This document shows, piece after piece, positions 1 to 5,479 of a stretch of 5,479 bases of DNA. Where the stretch lies: positions 1 through 5,479 of the forward strand of contig SKXR01000254.1 of the NCBI GenBank assembly GCA_007128275.1. The letters run 5' to 3'. Every line of letters begins with the position of its first letter. Within the stretch, counting starts at the first letter, position 1. The DNA comes from Kiritimatiellia bacterium (lineage in GTDB: Bacteria; Verrucomicrobiota; Kiritimatiellia; SLAD01). The position numbers were made by a program, and so were the translations under genes. The notes below the pieces were generated by a model. It was given only the letters and a program-made list of their open reading frames with translations. It did not search any database and had not been told where the DNA came from.

Positions 1-14
1 AGAGGACGGCGACA

Positions 15-63
15 CCGCTTTGGATGAAGACAAACCACATCGCGCGCGTCCAATCCAAAGCGG
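15..63. repeat. Perfect 11-base inverted repeat, 27-base spacer
   Basis: CCGCTTTGGAT at 15-25 is the exact reverse complement of ATCCAAAGCGG at 53-63. The spacer contains a CGCGCGCG tract (40-47). It lies downstream of cls. An RNA hairpin is possible from either strand; function is unknown. Confidence 0.5.
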
Positions 64-91
64 CGTGGCGAACACGCCTTGCGGCATTGAC

Positions 92-118
92 TCCCGGTTA
101 CAAATCGGGACACCCGAT
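92..118 (-). terminator. Possible weak terminator structure after cls (two alternative hairpins)
   Basis: Two hairpins share the same bases and cannot form together. One pairs 92-99 with 103-110 (8 pairs including one G-T, loop of 3). The other pairs ATCGGG (104-109) with CCCGAT (113-118), loop of 3. Read on the minus strand, the second is followed by the short T-rich TTGTAA about 75 bases after the cls stop. The stem is short and the T tract poor, so an intrinsic terminator for the operon is only a possibility. Confidence 0.25.
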
Positions 119-192
119 GGCGCAATCGTTCTGTTGCAAATCAACGCCTTACATCACATTTCCTAAGTCATGAGGAACTCAGGAGGATGGGG

Positions 193-1650
193 TCATTGCA
201 GCGGCGATAATAATCGCGCCACGCGCACGGCAAAGCGTACCGGAAAACGGCGTGCTTCGAGTTCGGAGGCCGAGGACAGGCGGGCGTCCGCAAAGTCTTC
301 AAGGAACATCTGTTCGATCTCTTTCGCCATGTGGACATCGCGAATTTCCATGAGTATTTCAAAGTTTAGACGAAAGGAACGATTATCGAAGTTCGGGGTG
401 CCGATGGCGCTGACGTGATCATCCATGAGCATGGCTTTATGATGCAGAAACCCGTTCGTGTGTCGGTATACCTTCACCCCGGCCGCTTCAAGCGGTGCCA
501 CATAGGACCAGCCCGAAAGTCGTACAAGAAGGTGGTCGCAATCGTCGGGAACGAGAATGCAGACATCCACACCGCGCAGCGCCGCAAGTTGCAGTGCGCT
601 GACAATCTGTTCATCCGGCACAAAATACGGGCTGGCAATCCAGAGCCGGTGGCGGGCGGAATGGATGGCATTGAGAAAGTACAGGGCGCAGGTCTCAAAC
701 CGGTCGGCAGGCCCGGTGGGCAGGCAGAGCACGGTGTGGGATGCTCCGGATCGCGCCGCTTGCGGCGTCCATTCCAGCTCCAACAAATCGCCGCTTGCCC
801 AGAACCAGTCTTCAAGAAATGGGATTTGAATGGATTGAACCGCAGGGCCGGTCACTTTGAGCATCAGATCGCGCCATGGCGTGAGGCGCGGGTGCTTGTG
901 CATGTACTCGTCACCCACATTTGCACTGCCCACCCAGGCCACGCGCCCGTCGGCCACGACGACTTTCCGGTGATTGCGAAAGTTGATTTGGAAACGATTC
1001 ACCCGGCCCAGCGTGCTGTTGAAGGCATGCACGACCACCCCCGCCTCGCGCAATGTTTCGAGGTAGGAACCGGGCAGGAGATAACAACCAATCTCATCGT
1101 ACAGGAAGTAGACCCGTACCCCGCGCGCGGCGGCTTCCATCAAGTGGTGTTGGAATTCCCGCCCCAACGCATCGTCGCGGACGATATAGAATTGTGCCAG
1201 CAGATATTCTTCCGCGTTGTTGAGGCCCTCGAAGAGGGAAGGAAAGAACATGTCGCCATTGATCAGCAGTTCAAGATCATTGCCGATGGTGGCCGGGATC
1301 TTCACCAATCGTTCCAACAGCGCCGTTCGTTCCGGCGGTTCTTCCACAAGGAATCCCTTTGCACGGGCCTCCAGAATGAATTGCCGGATATACGAATTGG
1401 TCTCCTCCAGTTTCTCGCGCCGCTTTTTCACATAGCCTTCGAAGCGGTCACGCCCGAATGCCAGATAGGCCGGCACCGCGACATAGGGAACGGTGTTCAG
1501 GGATACGGCCCACGCAATCGCGCCCTGCGCGGTACGTGACTCCATCACCGCCTGTACCGAGGCCAGCGCGCCCGCCACGTGGGCCAGTAGGACGAACAGG
1601 GCCACGAAACGCTTTTTGTGGCGGCGAATAGAGCTACGGCTTGTGTTCAC
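193..1650 (-). CDS. cls: Cardiolipin synthase, PLD superfamily (ClsA-like)
   Basis: Inner-membrane phospholipase D-type enzyme, expected to make cardiolipin by phosphatidyl transfer. The 485 residues are almost the same length as E. coli ClsA. Two hydrophobic segments (about 15-35 and 41-65) follow a basic N-terminus (RRHKKR) and form the usual membrane anchor. Two complete HKD motifs are visible: H227-x-K229-x4-D234 followed by GSAN, and H403-x-K405-x4-D410 followed by GTPNFDNRSF. The two-lobed catalytic fold therefore looks intact. The start is GTG at 1650, and it overlaps the TGA of the upstream CNNM gene (GTGA). The ribosome site is weak (an AGG about 9-11 bases upstream), which fits translational coupling. 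It is the last gene of the minus-strand cluster. No frameshift or missing catalytic residue is seen. The family and fold are firm. The exact donor substrate, and so cardiolipin versus another phosphatidyl transfer product, is inferred from the family. Confidence 0.93.
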   Translation of the reverse strand: MNTSRSSIRRHKKRFVALFVLLAHVAGALASVQAVMESRTAQGAIAWAVSLNTVPYVAVPAYLAFGRDRFEGYVKKRREKLEETNSYIRQFILEARAKGFLVEEPPERTALLERLVKIPATIGNDLELLINGDMFFPSLFEGLNNAEEYLLAQFYIVRDDALGREFQHHLMEAAARGVRVYFLYDEIGCYLLPGSYLETLREAGVVVHAFNSTLGRVNRFQINFRNHRKVVVADGRVAWVGSANVGDEYMHKHPRLTPWRDLMLKVTGPAVQSIQIPFLEDWFWASGDLLELEWTPQAARSGASHTVLCLPTGPADRFETCALYFLNAIHSARHRLWIASPYFVPDEQIVSALQLAALRGVDVCILVPDDCDHLLVRLSGWSYVAPLEAAGVKVYRHTNGFLHHKAMLMDDHVSAIGTPNFDNRSFRLNFEILMEIRDVHMAKEIEQMFLEDFADARLSSASELEARRFPVRFAVRVARLLSPLQ

Positions 1651-2720
1651 GTTCGATGCCTGGATTGATGTTCTCGGTGGACAGGGTCGGGGTTCGCTGT
1701 GCTTCCGTAATCACTGTGCGCAACATGGCGCAGCAATCGGCCCAGAATGTCTTTGCCCGTGATGATGCGACGTTCCTTGTCCTTCCATAGCAGGATGACG
1801 TCGCCTTCCACAATATCTTCCCCTTCGCTGTCCGAACGGATGCGAAAGCGGGGGATCAGGCCGCCCAGCTTGCGCCCGGCTTCCTCCACGATGATGGGCT
1901 TGTGGCAGTGCCGGTGCGGGTGGAAGCGGGCCGGGGCAAAGAGCGCTTCGCGCAGGAAATCGTCGGCACGCAGCGCGCGCCGTGGTCGGCCGTCGGGATC
2001 GGTAATAATGATCCAACTCTTACCGGACGCGTTGATCCGGCACAGAAAGTCATCGTCCGACGCCGCCTGGATCTTCGGGAAAACGGGTCGATCGTCTTCA
2101 AACGGCAGGTCAATGACACTGTCCGGATCGATCGACTCGCCTTCCTGTTCCAAGGGCACGTCGTCGATCTCCAGGAAGTTGAGCGCACCTTGTCCTTCCA
2201 TGCGGGCGATATCGCTTTCCGCGGATTCCATGTGCAGTTGAATGACGCGTCGCAGATCGCGTTCGCGGAAAAAGCGAATGCCTTCTTCACCCAACCACCG
2301 GTCGAGGGCCCACGCGGTGGGGCGGGTGATGGGGTAGAGGGCATACTGGTAGATGCGAAGTACAGGGGCGAGGAAGGCCGCCACTTTAAGGGCGTGTCGC
2401 GAGAAATAGGCCTGCGGTATGATCTCGGCGAAGATCGTGATCACGACGGTGGAGAAGAAGAAGGCCGCGACCCCGGTGAGAATCGAGCCCGAAAGGAGCG
2501 CAAGCAGAACATTCACGCCGACGTTACCCCAGAGGATGGTGCCCAGTGCGAAATTCGCATCGTTGCGCAACCGGAGTACGCGTTTCGCCTGCTGGTTCTG
2601 TTTCTTGGCCTCGACTTCCAGTTCCAATTTGCTCAAGGAAAAGAGCGCGAGGTTCAGTCCGGACAGCATGGCGGACTGCGAGAGGCAAACGAAAATACCC
2701 ATCCAGATGAAGAGGGTCAT
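1647..2720 (-). CDS. CNNM/DUF21 domain membrane protein (CorC/HlyC-related)
   Basis: Predicted integral membrane protein of 357 residues related to the CNNM/CorC group, whose members are linked to Mg2+ or other cation transport. Hydrophobic segments lie at about 3-25, 58-80, 82-104 and 113-135. The first carries a DUF21-like SGLNLALFSLSKLELEV stretch. Residues 98-125 hold the signature AEIIPQ-x-YFSRHALK, and a proline-rich helix end (YPITRPTAWALD) follows at 129-140. The cytoplasmic part (about 150-332) looks like a weak CBS pair. Its clearest pieces are ADDFLREALF (252-261) and RIITGKDILGRLLR (318-331). No C-terminal CorC_HlyC domain follows, only a short polar tail. The start is ATG at 2720, 8 bases after the GH13 stop, with no good ribosome site, so coupling is likely. 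The stop overlaps the cls start. Family placement is good; the transported ion cannot be read from sequence. Confidence 0.88.
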   Translation of the reverse strand: MTLFIWMGIFVCLSQSAMLSGLNLALFSLSKLELEVEAKKQNQQAKRVLRLRNDANFALGTILWGNVGVNVLLALLSGSILTGVAAFFFSTVVITIFAEIIPQAYFSRHALKVAAFLAPVLRIYQYALYPITRPTAWALDRWLGEEGIRFFRERDLRRVIQLHMESAESDIARMEGQGALNFLEIDDVPLEQEGESIDPDSVIDLPFEDDRPVFPKIQAASDDDFLCRINASGKSWIIITDPDGRPRRALRADDFLREALFAPARFHPHRHCHKPIIVEEAGRKLGGLIPRFRIRSDSEGEDIVEGDVILLWKDKERRIITGKDILGRLLRHVAHSDYGSTANPDPVHREHQSRHRT

Positions 2721-2728
2721 GGTGCCGG

Positions 2729-4504
2729 CTATTCTTGTGAAAGGATGATTGCGCTGTAGGGGGCGATGTCGATGGTCCCTACGGACGACAGACCGTCCCG
2801 TTCATCGGCGGTGGCGATGACTTCGGCGGAGCCGGTGTCGCTGAATTCCCCGTCATAGAACCGGCTGTCGCTATTGAATCGCACCGCCCATTTGCCTTCC
2901 GCGGGAAAGCCGATCAGGTATTCCTGTTTGCGATGCGCCGAGAAATTGGCGATGACCACGACGCTGTCCGCCGGGCCGCCCTGGTCCCACCGGTGAAAGG
3001 CAATCACCTTGTCGTTGTTATTGACGTGATGGACGGACACTTCCTGTCCGCACAGGCCCCGTGTGTGGCCGGCCTTGTTGCGACGCAGCGCGATCAAATC
3101 TTTATACAGGCGGAAGATGCCCGCGTAGCGCTCTTTCTTGGACCAGTCGAGCGGGTCTTGATCGTGGAACCAGTCGTCCTCGAGAAATTCCTGTCCCTGA
3201 AAGAGCATGGGGATGCCGGGAGCGGTGAATACGATGGCCGCGCCCAAAGTGGACCGTTTGCGGGCCGCCCATGACTCCGCATGTCCGGGATCGATTTCCT
3301 CCGGCACGCGCGCCTTTCCGTTGGCCACTTCGTCGTGCGATTCGGTATAGACCACGCGTTCGAAGGCGTTCTGATAGAAGCGGTGGAGAATCGCGTCGCG
3401 CACCGCTTCCATATCGCGGTTGATGTCATCGTGTTCAATGAGTGCGGCGCGTAACGGATGCACGAAGCGAGCGTCCCATTGCGCGTCGAATCCCGCGCCG
3501 CCGTCCTGTGGCGCCTTGGTCAACGTGGGATTGTTCTGCAGGTCTTCGGCGATATTGATGACCGTAGGGCGCGCATTCTTGAGTTCGTCGTTGACCCATT
3601 GCATCAGGCTCCAGCCATCGGGTAAATCGCCGGGATCGCCGTCGCCGCCGTTGACGTTCCGGATGTAGGCGGTGGCGTCCCAGCGCAGGCCGTCGACGCC
3701 ATAATCCCGGATCCACATGAGCGCATTGTTCCGGATATAGTCCCGGACTTCCTGGCGCCCGAAGTCGGGGCGGGTGTGACCCCACGGGGTCTTGGCACGG
3801 TGATCGTTATAGAAGTAGATGCCGCCGCCTTCTTCTTCGTACCAACCGTCAAAGCGCCAGATATCGAGATCGCTGGGCCCGAGATGGTTGTATACCACGT
3901 CGACAATCACCGCCATGCCGAGATCGTGGGCTTGGCGAACGAAATCCCGGAAGGAATGCGGCGTGCCGTACTCGCTTCCGATGGCAAAGATGTGTGCGGG
4001 ATTATAGCCCCACGAATAGGAGCCGGGATATTCCGTTACGGGCATGATTTCAATGACGTTGACGCCCAGCTCGCGCAGATGATCCAGTCGCTCGATCGCC
4101 CCTTCCAGGTCGCCCGGGCCGGGTTCCGTTCCCGTCTTGCCGAACGTGCCGATATGCAACTCGTAGATCACCATTTCGTGGTGGGGCGGGGGATCGAAAC
4201 GCCCCGGCTTGCGTCCGGGGATGTCCTTCTGAATAATCGCATTGCCCGCCGAGTTCGTGAGTCTGCGGGCATACGGATCGAGGCGCGAGAATTCTTTACC
4301 GCCGCTCAGAATGCGGTAGCGGAACTCATCGCCGGATTTCGCTTCCGGGATCTCGGCATGCCAGTGTCCGCCTTCATCCTTGATCATGGGATGCGCCGTA
4401 CCGTTCCAGTCATTGAACGTGCCGAGGACGAAGACCTCATCCGCATGAGGCGCCCAGACGGCAAAACGACACCCGCGATCCAATAGCGTCACACCCATTT
4501 GCAT
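2729..4504 (-). CDS. GH13 alpha-glucan branching enzyme-like / trehalohydrolase-like enzyme
   Basis: Cytoplasmic GH13 enzyme (no signal peptide) acting on alpha-1,4-glucans; 591 residues from the ATG used here. An N-terminal CBM48-type beta domain (about 10-90) includes CRFAVWAPHADEV and GTFNDWN. The catalytic barrel runs from about 110 to 470. Region I is DVVYNH (202-207). Region II is GLRWDA with nucleophile D276. Region III is NIAED with acid/base E320. Region IV is SHDE with H390-D391. GFDAQW (338-343) and GIPMLFQGQEF (430-440) are typical of GlgB- and TreZ-type enzymes. A C-terminal beta domain ends in IAPYSAIILSQE. The reading frame also stays open upstream to a GTG at 4537, but that stretch lacks a ribosome site and is occupied by a promoter-like sequence, and the conserved fold begins just after the ATG at 4504. 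A second ATG at 4498 is also possible. Branching versus trehalose-releasing activity is undecided, so no symbol is given. Confidence 0.9.
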   Translation of the reverse strand: MQMGVTLLDRGCRFAVWAPHADEVFVLGTFNDWNGTAHPMIKDEGGHWHAEIPEAKSGDEFRYRILSGGKEFSRLDPYARRLTNSAGNAIIQKDIPGRKPGRFDPPPHHEMVIYELHIGTFGKTGTEPGPGDLEGAIERLDHLRELGVNVIEIMPVTEYPGSYSWGYNPAHIFAIGSEYGTPHSFRDFVRQAHDLGMAVIVDVVYNHLGPSDLDIWRFDGWYEEEGGGIYFYNDHRAKTPWGHTRPDFGRQEVRDYIRNNALMWIRDYGVDGLRWDATAYIRNVNGGDGDPGDLPDGWSLMQWVNDELKNARPTVINIAEDLQNNPTLTKAPQDGGAGFDAQWDARFVHPLRAALIEHDDINRDMEAVRDAILHRFYQNAFERVVYTESHDEVANGKARVPEEIDPGHAESWAARKRSTLGAAIVFTAPGIPMLFQGQEFLEDDWFHDQDPLDWSKKERYAGIFRLYKDLIALRRNKAGHTRGLCGQEVSVHHVNNNDKVIAFHRWDQGGPADSVVVIANFSAHRKQEYLIGFPAEGKWAVRFNSDSRFYDGEFSDTGSAEVIATADERDGLSSVGTIDIAPYSAIILSQE

Positions 4505-4510
4505 ACTGAA

Positions 4511-4539
4511 ATGATACAAAGAACACGGTGCGCTCACAA
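4511..4539 (-). promoter_or_regulatory. Sigma70-like promoter immediately before the GH13 start
   Basis: Read on the minus strand, TTGTGA (4539-4534; 4 of 6 to TTGACA) and TATCAT (4516-4511; 5 of 6 to TATAAT) are separated by exactly 17 bases. Six bases after the -10 box the next base is the A of the ATG at 4504, so transcription from this site would begin at or next to the start codon. The alternative GTG start at 4537 falls inside the -35 box. This is a consensus match only; activity is inferred. Confidence 0.45.
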
Positions 4540-4576
4540 GGCAATTTGCGGCGCGCGGCGCGGATCGCGTGTGGCG

Positions 4577-4786
4577 TCAGCGGCTTTTCCACTCGCCGAC
4601 TACCCAGCCGGCCAGGAAACCGATTCCGAGTAGCAGAGGGAGGAGCAAGGCTTTGGACATGGAGAAATTCCATGCCAGAAAACGAACCGTGGTGGCTTCC
4701 GCGTTTTGGAAGATCACGATCAACGCCAGTGCAAGCAGCGCGAAAGCGACGTATTTCTTGATGTGGGCCATGGTGTGACGTGGCAT
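4577..4786 (-). CDS. LapA/DUF1049 family small inner-membrane protein
   Basis: Small protein of 69 residues with two hydrophobic helices (about 11-27 and 45-63). The linker FQNAEATTVRFLAWNFSMS matches the conserved core of the LapA (lipopolysaccharide assembly protein A, DUF1049) family, where an asparagine follows the first helix and an RFL-W motif precedes the second. In gamma-proteobacteria LapA helps control LPS synthesis with LapB; a role here is inferred only from the family. No LapB (TPR) gene is present in the window. The start is ATG at 4786, chosen because AAAGGAG lies 7 bases upstream. The frame remains open to a GTG at 4825, which has no such site. An internal ATG (residue 6) is also possible. 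It lies 72 bases before the GH13 ATG and may or may not share its transcript. Confidence 0.82.
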   Translation of the reverse strand: MPRHTMAHIKKYVAFALLALALIVIFQNAEATTVRFLAWNFSMSKALLLPLLLGIGFLAGWVVGEWKSR

Positions 4787-4793
4787 TTTGGTG

Positions 4794-4800
4794 CTCCTTT
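4794..4800 (-). promoter_or_regulatory. Ribosome binding site of lapA-like gene
   Basis: AAAGGAG on the minus strand, 7 bases before the ATG at 4786. It is the strongest Shine-Dalgarno match on the minus strand of this window, and it decides the start against the upstream GTG at 4825. Confidence 0.75.
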
Positions 4801-4884
4801 GTTGTATGAGAGAGCCGTCCCTCACGTTGTTTTCTTCTGTTCAGTTGCTCCGCCCGTGCAATCCGTGTCAGCCGCCGTTTAGTC

Positions 4885-4907
4885 TCCTGGGAGCGGCGAC
4901 TCCCGGA
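4885..4907. repeat. Imperfect inverted repeat in the divergent intergenic region
   Basis: The arms TCC-t-GGGAG (4885-4893) and CTCCCGGA (4900-4907) pair over 8 base pairs with a single bulged T, around a 6-base loop CGGCGA. No T run follows on either strand, so it does not look like an intrinsic terminator. It could be a leader structure of the lapA transcript or an operator, or chance. Confidence 0.4.
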
Positions 4908-5113
4908 CACAATACAGGATCGCGTAGTTGCGGAACCAGCCGATTCAAGGGCACGCTCCAGAACCATGCGCTGTATAGACTGTCGGCGTAATCCGTGGTT
5001 TCCCATTTTCTTCAACGCAAGGCGTGACAAGGCGCCGGACTTTGAGGCAGAGTGCCGGACCGCTCAATATCACGCTTAACAGGACCTCTGCGCGGAAGGC
5101 GGATTTCGCGGAT

Positions 5114-5118
5114 GGAGG
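5114..5118 (+). promoter_or_regulatory. Ribosome binding site of the GH31 gene
   Basis: GGAGG lies 8 bases before the ATG at 5127 and 2 bases before the ATG at 5121, which favours 5127. A second purine run, AAGGGA at 5131-5136, is well placed for the ATG at 5145, so more than one start may be used. Confidence 0.6.
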
Positions 5119-5126
5119 TTATGCCG

Positions 5127-5479
5127 ATGGAAGGGAACGAAGAGATGATGAGACCCGGAAAGTCCACGCTGGGCCTGGCGGCTTTGGCCGCGCCTCTACT
5201 GCTCGGAACCGCACAGGCCGACGTGCCAACACGCGAACTGCTCGACCACCGGATTAGAGATGGGCGATTGCAGATGGAGGTGACGGACGGATCGGTCACG
5301 ATGTTGTTCCACTCCGAGCACGCCGTCGAGGTCGTCTTCACCCCGGCGGACATGGAATCCCAACCGCCCTCTTTTGCGCTTGCGGGCGATTCTCCCTCTG
5401 TGCCCTTTGAGTTCAAGGAATCGGAGCACGCACTGCGCATTCGCACGGACGGCCTGTCTGTGGACATCCAGAAAAGCCC
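5127..5479 (+). CDS. Secreted GH31 family alpha-glycosidase, N-terminal part
   Basis: The frame is open from an ATG to the right edge (117 complete codons), so only the N-terminus is seen. A signal peptide is clear: a basic stretch (MMRPGK), a hydrophobic core (LGLAALAAPLLLG) and a likely cut after AQA, about residue 31. The following beta-rich segment, with VEVVFTPADMESQPPSFAL, then an EHALRIRTDGLSVDIQKSP ending, resembles the N-terminal domain of GH31 alpha-glucosidases/alpha-xylosidases. The catalytic barrel lies outside the window, so substrate and activity cannot be checked. Start choice: GGAGG at 5114-5118 sits 8 bases before the ATG at 5127 and only 2 before one at 5121. An ATG at 5145, with AAGGGA 8 bases upstream, would give a more typical signal peptide without the acidic MEGNEE stretch. 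The gene is divergent from lapA. Family call is by pattern recognition and is moderately sure. Confidence 0.72.
   Translation, partial: MEGNEEMMRPGKSTLGLAALAAPLLLGTAQADVPTRELLDHRIRDGRLQMEVTDGSVTMLFHSEHAVEVVFTPADMESQPPSFALAGDSPSVPFEFKESEHALRIRTDGLSVDIQKS

Larger units (their letters stand above)
1..192. other. Region downstream of cls with no callable gene
   Basis: No complete gene is present. A plus-strand frame is open from base 2 to a TAA at 164-166 (54 codons, no start in the window), so it could be the C-terminal end of a gene converging on cls. I do not recognise its product, and an opposite-strand frame is open over nearly the same stretch, so openness alone is weak evidence. The inverted repeats at 15-63, 62-78 (GGCGTG/CACGCC) and 92-118 suggest a structured 3' region instead. 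Confidence 0.35.
4787..5126. promoter_or_regulatory. Divergent intergenic region between lapA and the GH31 gene
   Basis: About 340 bases between two genes transcribed away from each other, so both promoters should lie here. Apart from the two ribosome sites I see no box pair that stands out on either strand. The best plus-strand candidate, TTGAGG at 5042-5047 with a TATCAC at 5068-5073, has a spacer of 20 bases and is weak. The region also contains an imperfect stem-loop at 4885-4907 and a 7-base direct repeat at 5018-5034. Minus-strand frames that run through it have no family resemblance and look like chance. Confidence 0.5.

Noticed and set aside
73..83. CGCAAGGCGTG on the minus strand here also occurs on the plus strand at 5016-5026
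   Set aside because: Several 11-base matches are expected by chance across both strands of a window this size; no longer shared sequence surrounds them.
415..1539. 374-codon plus-strand open frame opposite cls
   Set aside because: It is codon-aligned with cls on the other strand. In that frame stops arise only from TTA, CTA or TCA codons in cls, which are rare in GC-rich genes, so a long antisense frame is expected. Its protein has no recognisable family.
1902..2759. 285-codon plus-strand open frame opposite the CNNM gene
   Set aside because: Same codon-aligned antisense situation; the minus-strand protein has clear family motifs and the plus-strand one does not.
3776..4486. 236-codon plus-strand open frame opposite the GH13 gene
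   Set aside because: Again codon-aligned antisense to a gene whose catalytic motifs are intact; no domain resemblance.
4524..4539. Resemblance of TTGTGAGCGC before the GH13 gene to one half of the ideal lac operator
   Set aside because: Only one half-site matches; the other side (ACCGTG) does not complete the palindrome. The match is likely chance overlap with the -35 box and no LacI-type gene is in the window.
4437..5030. 197-codon minus-strand open frame covering lapA, the intergenic region and the GH13 start
   Set aside because: It overlaps lapA and the GH13 N-terminus in another frame, is very rich in Arg and Ser, and has no family motif. lapA in its own frame has an excellent ribosome site and family match.
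5012..5467. 151-codon minus-strand open frame opposite the GH31 start
   Set aside because: It conflicts with the plus-strand gene, which has a ribosome site, signal peptide and GH31-like N-terminal domain; the minus-strand protein is low-complexity and unrecognised.
1..5479. Search for mobile elements, CRISPR arrays, toxin-antitoxin pairs, defence genes, tRNA or rRNA genes
   Set aside because: No transposase, integrase, repeat-spacer array, cloverleaf or rRNA-like segment was recognised. All sizeable genes belong to known metabolic or membrane families.

Overview
The window is about 5.5 kb of moderately GC-rich bacterial DNA. One strand is almost fully packed with genes. No RNA gene, CRISPR array, insertion sequence or phage gene was seen. 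The gene types (LapA-type small membrane protein, secreted GH31 enzyme, two-domain PLD-type cardiolipin synthase) fit a Gram-negative, probably free-living, polysaccharide-using bacterium. Nothing here fixes the taxon. A lineage such as Planctomycetota or Hydrogenedentota is a guess only.

Layout, minus strand read right to left: a small two-helix LapA/DUF1049 protein (4786-4577); a GH13 enzyme of the branching-enzyme/trehalohydrolase type (start near 4504, stop 2729); a CNNM/DUF21 membrane protein with weak CBS domains (2720-1647); and a cardiolipin synthase of the PLD superfamily (1650-193). The last three are tightly packed: an 8-base gap, then a 4-base GTGA overlap. They are very likely co-transcribed. 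A sigma70-like promoter (TTGTGA, 17-base spacer, TATCAT) lies just before the GH13 ATG and suggests a transcript with little or no leader.

On the plus strand, divergent from lapA, a secreted GH31 alpha-glycosidase begins at about 5127 and runs off the right edge. The roughly 340 bases between the two divergent genes hold ribosome binding sites for both but no convincing promoter boxes. The left 192 bases lie downstream of cls. They hold several inverted repeats and a plus-strand frame that is open from the edge, but no gene that can be called.

How the genes may work together (inference): the GH13 and GH31 enzymes both act on alpha-glucosides, one probably cytoplasmic and one exported. LapA, the CNNM protein and Cls are inner-membrane proteins linked to envelope lipid or ion homeostasis. 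The mixture reads as a housekeeping-type operon rather than a defence or mobile system. I found no evidence of a new biological system. The most useful points are the probable leaderless start of the GH13 gene, its ambiguous subfamily, and the small structured region at the left edge.
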